Shown in pieces: positions 1-6,532 of a DNA stretch of 12,363 bases. Each line of letters begins with the position of its first letter. Position 1 is the first letter of the stretch. This stretch comes from Chloroflexota bacterium. Its GTDB lineage: Bacteria; Chloroflexota; Limnocylindria; Limnocylindrales; CSP1-4. The translations under genes were made by a program, and so were the position numbers. The stretch is taken from assembly GCA_017860675.1 (NCBI GenBank), contig JAGDMV010000035.1, forward strand, positions 1 to 12,363. The letters run 5' to 3'. The notes below the pieces were generated by a model that had not been told where the DNA came from, did no database searches, and saw only the letters and a list, made by a program, of their open reading frames with translations.

Positions 1-44
1 GCTCGCTCGGACGGCCGCCGGCCGGGCAGCGTATCCGGCCCGCC

Positions 45-797
45 TCAGGGCTTCGGCGTCTCGGTCGGGCGCGGCGTGTGGGTCGGCTCGGGCGTCTCCC
101 CGGCGTCCGTCGAGGCCGACGGCCTCGGTGTTGCCGCCGGCTCCCGCGTCGCGGCCGGCTCGGGCGTGGCGGCAGCGAGCCCACCCGACCCTTCGGTCTC
201 CGACGCCTCAGGCGTCTCCGATGGCTCCGGTGTCTCCGATGGCTCGGGCGACTCGCCGGGAGAGGCAGTCGGCGACGGGCTCGGGCTGGGGGTGGGCGAG
301 ACCGTCGGCGTCGGCGACGGGCTCGGGCTGGGCGTGGCCGGGGACGGCGATGCGGTGACCGGCGTGGGCGTGACAGCCGGCGACTCCCGGGGCCCGAGCA
401 GGGCGACCGCCCCCGCCGCTCCGAGCCCGCCGAGCCCGATCGAGGCGACGAGCAGCAGGACGACGATCGCCATCGCCGGGGCGCGCACGGCCAGCGGACG
501 GCCACCCGTCCAGGCCACCCGCCACATGTCGCGCAGCGCAACCAGGAAGGCCCCCGGACGGCCACGACGGGCCGCGCCTGCCGCGGCCGCCAGCGGACGG
601 GGAGCGGGCTCGGCCGCGAGCGCGGCCATGACTCGGTCCTCAAAACCGGCCGAGGGACCGACCTCGTCGCTCGACGCGAGCCACTCCAGTTCCCTGGCCA
701 TGGCCAGCACGCCGGCCTCCTCGGCCGGACGCTCGCCGCCGGGCGCCGTGTCGGTGGCGCCGGCCAGCTCGTCGGGGCGGAACCGGTTGCCCGCCAT
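45..797 (-). CDS. Membrane anti-sigma factor with Pro/Ser/Thr/Glu-rich outer tail
   Basis: A 250-residue protein, probably the anti-sigma factor that holds the ECF sigma factor encoded just upstream at the membrane. The N-terminal ~100 residues are soluble and contain a stretch (GFEDRVMAALAAEPAPRP, about 61-78) of the kind that often sits before the membrane helix in ECF anti-sigma proteins. One hydrophobic helix spans about 107-134. The rest (135-250) is Pro/Ser/Thr/Glu-rich low-complexity sequence expected outside the membrane. No HxxxCxxC zinc anti-sigma motif is seen, so assignment to a zinc anti-sigma family is not supported. The start ATG shares its A with the TGA stop of the sigma gene (TGATG), which implies translational coupling, and a GGGGAG ribosome site lies upstream. 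Function rests mainly on gene order and topology. The exact anti-sigma fold is not recognised. Confidence 0.8.
   Translation of the reverse strand: MAGNRFRPDELAGATDTAPGGERPAEEAGVLAMARELEWLASSDEVGPSAGFEDRVMAALAAEPAPRPLAAAAGAARRGRPGAFLVALRDMWRVAWTGGRPLAVRAPAMAIVVLLLVASIGLGGLGAAGAVALLGPRESPAVTPTPVTASPSPATPSPSPSPTPTVSPTPSPSPSPTASPGESPEPSETPEPSETPEASETEGSGGLAAATPEPAATREPAATPRPSASTDAGETPEPTHTPRPTETPKP
196..249. repeat. Three tandem 18-bp units in the anti-sigma tail
   Basis: Units lie at 196-213, 214-231 and 232-249, each starting GTCTCCGA on the plus strand. Units 2 and 3 match at 16 of 18 bases. On the coding (minus) strand they encode the hexapeptide series SPEPSE/TPEPSE/TPEASE. The repeat stays in frame, so its length can change without breaking the gene. 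Confidence 0.7.
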
Positions 798-1480
798 CAG
801 GGGGCTCCCCGCGTCTCGAGGTCGCGGCGCAGGCGGGCCAGGCCGCGGTGGAGGTGCGTCTTGACCGTGCCCAGCGGCCGCCCGCTCGCGGCCGCGATCT
901 CGGCCAGCGACAGGTCGGCGAAGAAGCGCATCGCGACGACCTCGCGATAAGGATCATCCAGGCCGGCCACGGCCGACCGGATGGCGGCAGCCCGCTCGGC
1001 CCGCACCGCGAGCAGGGCAGGGTCGGGGGCGTGGCCCATGGACCGCACCAGCGCCGCCTCCGAGACCCAGCCACCGCTCCCGCGGTCTCCTCCGTCGGGC
1101 GGACGCGGGTCGATCCAGGCGACAGACCGCCGCCGGCCCGATCGGCGGACGGCGATGCGAACCGCGATTCGCGAGAGCCAGGCCCCGAAGGGCCCCTCCC
1201 CGCGCCATGTCCCCAGCGCCCGGTAGGCGATCACGAACGCCTCCTGGGCCGCGTCCTCGGCCTCGTGGAGATCGCCGAGGATGCGGTAGCAGGTGCGCAC
1301 CACCGAGCGCGACTCGCGCTCGACGAGAACGCGGAAGGCGTCGCGGTCGCCGGCGAGCACCGACGCCACGGCGACGCGCGCCTCGTCGTCGGCGAGGTTG
1401 CGGTCGGCGACATCGCGGCGCGAGTTCGTGACAGGGTCGATCGCTCGGCCTCCCGGCGGCAGGCCGCCCGGTCGGGCCAC
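797..1480 (-). CDS. RNA polymerase ECF-type sigma-70 factor
   Basis: A 227-residue group 4 (ECF) sigma factor, which directs RNA polymerase to a small set of promoters. Region 2 lies at about 46-112, with the core-binding/-10 segment LGDLHEAEDAAQEAFVIAYR and the following WLSRIAVRIA. Region 4 lies at about 168-222, with a helix-turn-helix (SLAEIAAASGRPLGTVKTHL, 201-220) and the typical HRGLARLRRDL end. There is no extra C-terminal domain. The start is GTG at 1480: an in-frame TGA lies 11 codons upstream and no other start comes between. Later in-frame GTG codons near residues 37 and 41 are possible alternatives just before region 2. Only a weak GGGG precedes the GTG. The downstream anti-sigma gene overlaps by one base. 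Family assignment is secure; the stimulus and target promoters are unknown. Confidence 0.93.
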   Translation of the reverse strand: MARPGGLPPGGRAIDPVTNSRRDVADRNLADDEARVAVASVLAGDRDAFRVLVERESRSVVRTCYRILGDLHEAEDAAQEAFVIAYRALGTWRGEGPFGAWLSRIAVRIAVRRSGRRRSVAWIDPRPPDGGDRGSGGWVSEAALVRSMGHAPDPALLAVRAERAAAIRSAVAGLDDPYREVVAMRFFADLSLAEIAAASGRPLGTVKTHLHRGLARLRRDLETRGAP

Positions 1481-1582
1481 GGGCGGTGGTAGCCCCGACG
1501 ATACCCCTCAACGATCACCTGGCGCATCGACGCTGACTCTCCGCCGCCCTGGCCCGGCCTGGCTTCCGGTCTCGTGGTGCTC

Positions 1583-2107
1583 TCAGCCGCCCGCGCCGCC
1601 GCCGGAGGCGCCGAGGTCGTCGCCCGGCTCCGGCGAGGTGCTCGGCTCCGGCGTTGCGCCGCGGCCGTGGTCGCCCGGCTCCGGCGAGGCGGTCGCGTGG
1701 TCGGCCGCGCCATCGTCTCCCGGCTCGGCCGAGGCAGCCGGACCGGGGCTGGCGCTGTCGTCGCTCCCGTCCTCGACCTCGCCGGCATCGTGGTCGTCGC
1801 TCTCGCTCGACTCCGTCTCGGCGCCCTCGGACGCCTCGGGCGTCTCAGCCGGCTCGGGGCTTTCAGCTGCTTCGAGGTCTTCGGACGCCTCGGGCGTCTC
1901 CACGGCCTCCGGGGTGGCGCCGGGTTCGGCCGTAGCGCCGGGCTGAACGGTCGCCTCGGGCTCGGCCGAGGCTGCCGCCGGGGCCGCGTTGCGGCCGGCG
2001 TCCGGAGCCACGATCGCGTTACCCGCGAACACGGCACTGGCAACGAGGAAGATCGAGACCGCGGCGACGCCAGCGCCGCGGACGATCCGGGTTGCGATCC
2101 GATCCAT
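1583..2107 (-). CDS. Small secreted Glu/Pro/Ser/Thr-rich protein
   Basis: A 174-residue protein of unknown function. Residues 1-29 form a secretion signal: a basic start (MDRIATRIVR), a hydrophobic core (GVAAVSIFLVASAVFA) and an AxA-like end before GNA. The rest is acidic low-complexity sequence rich in Glu, Pro, Ala, Ser, Thr and Asp, with repeats such as ETPEASE and SPEPGD, and a Gly-rich end. There is no recognisable domain and no cysteine. It could be a wall-spanning or surface spacer protein, or a secreted substrate of the neighbouring sigma/anti-sigma pair. The ATG at 2107 has a good GGAGG about ten bases upstream. The gene lies about 100 bases before the sigma gene on the same strand. 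Its tail resembles that of the anti-sigma protein both in peptide and in DNA. Confidence 0.7.
   Translation of the reverse strand: MDRIATRIVRGAGVAAVSIFLVASAVFAGNAIVAPDAGRNAAPAAASAEPEATVQPGATAEPGATPEAVETPEASEDLEAAESPEPAETPEASEGAETESSESDDHDAGEVEDGSDDSASPGPAASAEPGDDGAADHATASPEPGDHGRGATPEPSTSPEPGDDLGASGGGAGG
1827..1900. repeat. Two identical 20-bp direct copies inside the secreted-protein gene
   Basis: The same 20-base string, tcggacgcctcgggcgtctc, occurs at 1827-1846 and 1881-1900. A close relative (16 of 18 bases over its core) occurs in the anti-sigma gene at about 201-218. On the coding strand it encodes ETPEASE-type peptide. Confidence 0.6.
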
Positions 2108-2131
2108 GGGGTCGGGGTCCTCCGTGAAGAA

Positions 2132-2179
2132 CGGGCCGGCCCTTCGGCCTCCGCGCCGCCGATCGGTTCGGCCGGCCCG
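2132..2179. terminator. Long inverted repeat after the MFS gene
   Basis: A perfect 10-bp inverted repeat (CGGGCCGGCC at 2132-2141 and GGCCGGCCCG at 2170-2179) with a 28-base loop begins right after the TAG stop of the MFS gene. On the minus strand it is followed by TCTTCAC rather than a run of T, then by the GGAGG site of the next gene. It may end or attenuate transcription between the exporter and the secreted-protein gene. The missing T-tract and long loop keep confidence low. Confidence 0.35.
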
Positions 2180-3394
2180 CTACCCTCCCTGAGGCGCCCC
2201 CGGCGAGGAAGGTTTCAGGGCCGGGACGGCGACCCGCCCCTCGGCGTCGAGCGTGATCGACGAGATCTCGCCTCTGGCGACCAGCGTCGCGCCGAGGATG
2301 AGGAGGGTGAGGACGCCGCCCGCCACCAGGGCGACCGCGGCACCAGCCTGCTCGGCAACGACGCCCGCCACCACGTTCCCGATCGGGAGCACGCCCCACG
2401 AGGTGAGGATGTAGAGCGACATCACCCGGCCCCGCAGCCGGCCCGGCGAGAGCGCCTGGATGAGGGTCATCGTGGTCACGAAGTAGGCAACCTGGGCGGC
2501 GCCCAGCACCGCCAGGGCGGCGAGCGACACGGGCAGCGACGTGGAGACGCCGAACACGGCCACCGCCACCCCGGCGGCCGCCAGTCCGGCCACGAGCAGC
2601 CGTCCGCTCCGCCGCGGGCGCAGGACGGCCACGCCGATCGCCCCGGCCAGCGCCCCCATTCCGATCGCCCCGAAGAGCAGCCCAAGGCCCGGCGCGTCGA
2701 TGCCCAGGACGTCGCGCGCGTACACGGGCAGCAGGGCGATGTAGGGCAGGACGAGGAGCGTCGGGACCGCCGCCAGGAGAACGAGCGTCGACAGCGGGCG
2801 CGTGCCCAGCACGTAGCGGATCCCGTCCGCAAGGTTCGCCCAGAGTGACGCCTCGGCCGCCGATCCGGATGCGGAGCGGCCGACCGGCAGCCGCCAGACG
2901 ATCGCGGCCAGGAGCAGGACGGCGGCGGCGTTCGCCCAGAAGCCGAACGCCATCCCGCCCAGGGCGATGACGACGCCGGCGGTCATGGGCCCCACGATCC
3001 GGGCGAGGTTGAACTGCGCCGAGTTCAGGGCGACAGCGTTCCCGATCGCCGGGCGGTCGACAAGCGACGGCACGATCGCCTGGAAAGATGGGTTGCCCAG
3101 GGCGATGCAAGAGCCCGTCGCCAGGGCGATGAGAAGGATCTGCCAGTACTCGACTGTTCCCATCGTGACCAGGGCGGCGAGCACGGCCATCAGGGCCGCG
3201 CCGATGAGCTGGGTCGACACGAGCAGGAGCCGGCGGTCGATCCGGTCGGCCAGCACGCCTGCCCACAGCGACAGGATGAGGATCGGGGCGGCGGCGGCCG
3301 CGCTGACCAGCCCCAGCAGGGACTCCGAGTTCGTCAGCTGGAGGACGAGCCAGCCCTGCGAGGTGGAGGCCATCCAGCTGCCGAGGTTCGCCAT
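2180..3394 (-). CDS. MFS exporter, MFS_3 / EntS-like type
   Basis: A major facilitator superfamily membrane transporter, 404 residues from the first usable ATG, of the type that exports siderophores or drugs by proton antiport. Visible family marks are the opening NLGSWMASTSQGWLVLQLT, the loop-2/3 motif WAGVLADRIDRRLLL, the mid-protein QFNLARIVGPMTAGVVIA, and about eleven further hydrophobic helices. The C-terminal end (after about 375) is a short soluble tail. The reading frame continues upstream of this ATG and encodes RLPALRFQAYRWFLLGIF, which looks like the missing start of helix 1. However, no ATG, GTG or TTG lies in frame between the stop at 3752-3754 and this ATG. The real protein probably starts earlier, from an unusual codon such as CTG at 3445 or ATC at 3457. 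No Shine-Dalgarno site precedes any candidate. It follows the M16 pair on the same strand. The substrate cannot be told from sequence. Confidence 0.85.
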   Translation of the reverse strand: MANLGSWMASTSQGWLVLQLTNSESLLGLVSAAAAAPILILSLWAGVLADRIDRRLLLVSTQLIGAALMAVLAALVTMGTVEYWQILLIALATGSCIALGNPSFQAIVPSLVDRPAIGNAVALNSAQFNLARIVGPMTAGVVIALGGMAFGFWANAAAVLLLAAIVWRLPVGRSASGSAAEASLWANLADGIRYVLGTRPLSTLVLLAAVPTLLVLPYIALLPVYARDVLGIDAPGLGLLFGAIGMGALAGAIGVAVLRPRRSGRLLVAGLAAAGVAVAVFGVSTSLPVSLAALAVLGAAQVAYFVTTMTLIQALSPGRLRGRVMSLYILTSWGVLPIGNVVAGVVAEQAGAAVALVAGGVLTLLILGATLVARGEISSITLDAEGRVAVPALKPSSPGAPQGG

Positions 3395-3457
3395 GAAGAT
3401 GCCGAGAAGGAACCAGCGATAGGCCTGGAAGCGCAGGGCGGGCAGCCGGCCGGCGAT
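3395..3457 (-). other. Probable N-terminal extension of the MFS gene without a standard start
   Basis: In the MFS frame this stretch reads IAGRLPALRFQAYRWFLLGIF, which fits the start of an MFS_3 protein (soluble lead, then helix 1). Codons mostly end in G or C, as in the neighbouring genes. Upstream, 3458-3644 stays open in the same frame but reads as an Ala/Pro/Gly-rich low-complexity stretch. No separate gene is seen in the 250 bases between the two annotated genes. Confidence 0.55.
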
Positions 3458-3644
3458 GGCGGCCGCCGCGGGTGGCGACGGCGACCTCGTGCCCGGCGCG
3501 GGCGCGATCCGCGCGGCGGATCCGCCAGCCCCCGCCGACGCCTCGGGCGCGCCGGCCGTGGACCGGTCGGTCGCCGAGAGGTCCGGCAGATCGAACCCGC
3601 CGCCGATCGGCGGCGGGCGATCGGCAGCCCGGGGCGGGGCGCTC

Positions 3645-5054
3645 TCAGCCGTTCGAACCCTCCGTCGCCGCCTGCTCCTCGCGGACGATCTCGACCGGCC
3701 CGAACCCGGCCGCCTCCAGCTCGGCCGCCAGCGCGTCGGCGTCGCCCACGATCACGATGGCCGTCCGCTCCGGGTCAAGGTGATCGCGAGCCGCCGCCTG
3801 CACGTCATCCGCCGTCACCGCCTCGATCGCCGGCCGGTACCGATCCAGCTCGTCGTCGGGCAGCTCGTGCGTGACGAGCCCGGCCAGCGAGCTCACGACC
3901 GGAGCGGGCGTCTCGAAGCGCAGCGGGAACACCCCGACGAGGTAGTCGCGCGCGGTCGCCAGCTCGGCGTGGCCTACCGGCTGCTCGCGGATGCGTCGCA
4001 GCTCCGCCAGCGTGTCGGCGATGGCCGCGACGGTCGCCTCCGTGTTCACCGCCATCCGGGCGCTGAAGGGCCCCGGCAGGCGGCGCATGTCGAAGCCTGC
4101 CCCGGCTCCATACGTGTAGCCCTTCTCCTCCCGCAGCTTCAGGTTGAGCCTGGAGTTGAACAGCCCGCCCAGGATCGCCGACATGACCACGACGGCGTGA
4201 TAGCCGGGGTTCCGTCGCGCCAGCCCCACGTGACCGATCCGGATCTCGGACTGGACCGACCCCGGGCGATGCACGAGGTGCACGAACGTCCGCTCGACGG
4301 CCCCGCCCGAGGCCGGCGTCGCGGCCGGGTCGGCGGCGGAATCGGGGACGAGATCGCCGAACAGCGATTCCGCCATCGCCTGCGCATCGACCCCGTCCAG
4401 GTCGCCGCCGACGACGAGCGCCGCCCGGTCGAAGCTCGACCAGCGGCGAAGGGCGCGCCGGCAGGCGTCCGGGTCCAGCGTCGCGACCGTCTCCGGCAGG
4501 CCGCCGGACGGGCGGGCGAACGGCGAGGCGGGCTCGTAGATCGCGGCCACGAAGGCCTCGTCTGCCCGTCTCCCGGGATCGGCCCGGGCCTGGAGGATGT
4601 CGTTCAGGCGCTGGTCGCGAAGCCGTGCCACCTCCCGCTCGGGAAAGGTCGGCCGGCGGGCAACCTCGGCCAGCAGCTCGAGCGCGGGGGCCAGGCGCTC
4701 GACCGGCACGTCGACGCCGACGACCGTCGCATCCCAGCCCGCGTCGGACCGCAAGGACGCTCCGAGCCGCTCGGACGCCTCGACCAGGGCGACGGCGTCG
4801 TAGCGCTCGGTGCCCTCGGTGAGCGCCCGCGCGGCGAGGACGGCCGAGCCACCGTCGGCCGGAGGCTCGTCGACGGCCCCGCCGGGCAGCACCAAGTTGG
4901 CCGTCACGAGCGGGCGGCCCGGCAGGTGGACCAGCAGCAGCGGCAGCCCGCCGGAGAGACGGGCGCGGACGAAGGCCGGGAAGTGGTAGGGGCGCGGGGC
5001 GCCGGGCACGGGCCGCACTGCCAGGGCCGCCTCGAGCGGGTCGAGCGCGCTCAT
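3645..5054 (-). CDS. M16 family protein lacking the zinc site (non-catalytic partner)
   Basis: A 469-residue pitrilysin-family (M16) protein with the usual two-domain fold. Its N-terminal domain lacks the inverted zinc motif: where HxxEH is expected, before TEGT (79-82), the sequence is V72, A75 and R76. The C-terminal domain keeps the family's substrate-binding Arg/Tyr pair in KLREEKGYTYGAGAGFDMR (R308, Y315). This is the pattern of the non-catalytic subunit in two-chain M16 peptidases, where a zinc-bearing chain and an Arg/Tyr chain form a chamber that degrades peptides. The start ATG overlaps the stop of the catalytic gene by four bases (ATGA), so the two chains are probably made together in equal amounts. 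No signal peptide is seen, which suggests a cytoplasmic location. Confidence 0.92.
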   Translation of the reverse strand: MSALDPLEAALAVRPVPGAPRPYHFPAFVRARLSGGLPLLLVHLPGRPLVTANLVLPGGAVDEPPADGGSAVLAARALTEGTERYDAVALVEASERLGASLRSDAGWDATVVGVDVPVERLAPALELLAEVARRPTFPEREVARLRDQRLNDILQARADPGRRADEAFVAAIYEPASPFARPSGGLPETVATLDPDACRRALRRWSSFDRAALVVGGDLDGVDAQAMAESLFGDLVPDSAADPAATPASGGAVERTFVHLVHRPGSVQSEIRIGHVGLARRNPGYHAVVVMSAILGGLFNSRLNLKLREEKGYTYGAGAGFDMRRLPGPFSARMAVNTEATVAAIADTLAELRRIREQPVGHAELATARDYLVGVFPLRFETPAPVVSSLAGLVTHELPDDELDRYRPAIEAVTADDVQAAARDHLDPERTAIVIVGDADALAAELEAAGFGPVEIVREEQAATEGSNG

Positions 5055-6403
5055 CGGGAGCCCGCCGTCGCCGGCTCACCGGCATCCCGGTTCGCGTCTG
5101 TGTCCCCGGAGGACGCCTCCTCCTCGACCTGGCCCGCCGGCAGGTAGGTGAGCACGACGCGGTTCTCGGCCGTGAGCACGTCGGCGCAGGAGGCCCGGAC
5201 GTCTTCCGCGGTTACGGCCAGGTAGCGCTCCAGCTGGCGGTTGATCTCGCCCGGATCGCCGGTCAGGGTCGCCCACATGGACAGCCGGTCGGCTCGCTCG
5301 GCAACACGCTGGAGGGCCGCCAGCTCCTCGGTCTCCACCAGGGCGTGGGCGCGCCCGAGCTCATCGGCGCTGATCGGCTCGGTCGTCATCCGGGCCAGCT
5401 CGTCGAGGACGGCGGCCTCGACCACCTCGGGCGTCGTCTCGGGACGGACCGTCGCCCAGCCAGCCACCAGCGACGGGCCGGCGACGAGGGGCAGGACGAA
5501 CAGGGCGACGTCCTGGGCGATGCGCTCCTCGCGGACCAGGCGCCGGTGCAGCCGGCTGCCCTTGCCCCCGGCGAGCACCTGGGCGGCGACCTCGAGCGCG
5601 TAGAGGCGGCGGTCCGGGATCGCCGGGGCGCGATAGCCGAGGTAGACGCGTGGCAGCGGCACCCGGTCGGGGACGACTTCGCGCGCCTCGCCGCCGAGGG
5701 ATAGCGGCAGGGCCGGCGCGTCGAGCCTCTGAACGTCCCGACCGGGCGGGATCGGCCCGAAGTAGCGCTCGACCCAGGCACGGGCGCGGCTGGGGTCCAC
5801 GTCGCCGACGATCGACAGGACCGCGTTGTTGGGCGCGTACCAGGTTCGGAAGAAGGCGGCCACGTCGTCGAGCGAGGCGGCGTCGAGGTCGGCCATCGAG
5901 CCGATGGTCGGGTGATGGTACGGATGACCTGCCGGGTAGAGGTGGCCGAGCAGCTTCTCGATCCAGCTGCCGTAGGGCTGGTTGTCGTACGACCAGCGCT
6001 TCTCGTTCTTGACCACCGCCCGCTGGTTGTCGAGGTTCTCCTGGGAGAGCGCGTCGAGCAGCGTAGCCATCCGATCCGCCTCCAGCCAGAGGCCCAGCTC
6101 GAGCTCGTGCGACGGAAGCGTCTCGAAGTAGTTGGTGCGATCGAGCCATGTGGTGGCATTGGCCGTCCCGCCGGCCGACTGGACCAGGGCGAAGTGCTCG
6201 GTCTTGGCAACGTGGCGGCTGCCCTGGAACATGACGTGCTCGAACAGGTGGGCGAAGCCGGTCTTGCCGGCTACCTCGTCCTTCGATCCGACCGCGTACC
6301 AGACGTTGATCGCCACCACCGGGGCAAGGTGGTCCTCGGCGACGAGCAGGCGCAGGCCGTTGGGCAGGCGCTCGTCGCTGAAGGCCACGGTCGGGATCGG
6401 CAT
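5051..6403 (-). CDS. M16 family zinc metallopeptidase (catalytic chain)
   Basis: A 450-residue pitrilysin-family (insulinase-like, M16) peptidase. It has the inverted zinc motif HLFEH (H52, E55 catalytic, H56), the third metal ligand E134 in AVVKNEKRW, and the family segments NGLRLLVAEDHLAPVVA, GGTANATTWLDRTNYFETLP and YAPNNAVLSIVGDVDP. The start chosen is ATG at 6403 (MPIPTVAFSDERLPNG), with GGAG seven bases upstream. An ATG at 6514 in frame would add 37 residues unlike the family and would run through the divergent promoter and operator, so it is rejected. The C-terminal ~25 residues are an acidic low-complexity tail. The gene is followed by its inactive partner with an ATGA overlap. The likely role is degradation of peptides as a heterodimer. 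No export signal is seen. Confidence 0.94.
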   Translation of the reverse strand: MPIPTVAFSDERLPNGLRLLVAEDHLAPVVAINVWYAVGSKDEVAGKTGFAHLFEHVMFQGSRHVAKTEHFALVQSAGGTANATTWLDRTNYFETLPSHELELGLWLEADRMATLLDALSQENLDNQRAVVKNEKRWSYDNQPYGSWIEKLLGHLYPAGHPYHHPTIGSMADLDAASLDDVAAFFRTWYAPNNAVLSIVGDVDPSRARAWVERYFGPIPPGRDVQRLDAPALPLSLGGEAREVVPDRVPLPRVYLGYRAPAIPDRRLYALEVAAQVLAGGKGSRLHRRLVREERIAQDVALFVLPLVAGPSLVAGWATVRPETTPEVVEAAVLDELARMTTEPISADELGRAHALVETEELAALQRVAERADRLSMWATLTGDPGEINRQLERYLAVTAEDVRASCADVLTAENRVVLTYLPAGQVEEEASSGDTDANRDAGEPATAGSR

Positions 6404-6438
6404 GCGCGCGCTCCAGGCTGCGGGTGGGGACGGCCACG

Positions 6439-6444
6439 ATTGTA
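6439..6444 (-). promoter_or_regulatory. Possible -10 element of the M16 operon
   Basis: On the minus strand TACAAT (5 of 6 to the sigma-70 consensus) lies about 35 bases before the ATG at 6403, giving a leader of roughly 30 bases that holds the GGAG site. The corresponding -35 position is GC-rich and poor, so the promoter may be weak or need an activator. Confidence 0.4.
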
Positions 6445-6474
6445 CGGGCTGCGTGACGCACGCGCCGTCGGGTA

Positions 6475-6502
6475 TTGACATTGCTCGAACTTGTGTTAGA
6501 TT
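6475..6502 (+). promoter_or_regulatory. Sigma-70 promoter of the ArsR-type regulator
   Basis: A perfect -35 TTGACA (6475-6480), a 16-base spacer and -10 TAGATT (6497-6502). It stands out as an AT-rich island in GC-rich DNA. Transcription would start near 6509-6511, leaving a leader of about 23 bases with GAGG (6521-6524) eight bases before the ATG at 6533. Confidence 0.8.
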
Positions 6503-6517
6503 GTCGTCTAACACAAG
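6490..6517. promoter_or_regulatory. Operator: perfect 11-bp inverted repeat over the -10
   Basis: CTTGTGTTAGA (6490-6500) and TCTAACACAAG (6507-6517) are exact reverse complements separated by six bases. The repeat covers the -10 element and the expected transcription start of the regulator gene. This is the position and size expected for a dimeric winged-helix repressor site, so negative autoregulation is likely. A partner site occurs at 7719-7738. Confidence 0.8.
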
Positions 6518-6532
6518 CGCGAGGTCCCGCAG

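Noticed and set aside
1..44. GGCCGG/CCGGCC inverted repeat after the anti-sigma stop
   Set aside because: The short GC-only stem cut close to the window edge lacks a T-run; too weak to call.
193..400. Repeat-rich DNA as a possible CRISPR or regulatory array
   Set aside because: The repeats are in frame and encode Pro/Ser/Thr/Glu peptide repeats; there are no uniform spacers.
1574..2848. 424-residue plus-strand frame
   Set aside because: It runs antisense through the secreted-protein and MFS genes. The translation is Arg/Gly-rich with no hydrophobic or domain structure.
3456..5147. 563-residue plus-strand frame across the inactive M16 gene
   Set aside because: Low-complexity Arg/Gly/Asp-rich translation antisense to a clear M16 protein with family motifs and a coupled start.
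6404..6514. 37-residue N-terminal extension of the catalytic M16 peptidase
   Set aside because: It would place the coding start inside the palindromic operator and promoter. It lacks family similarity, whereas the ATG at 6403 has a good GGAG.
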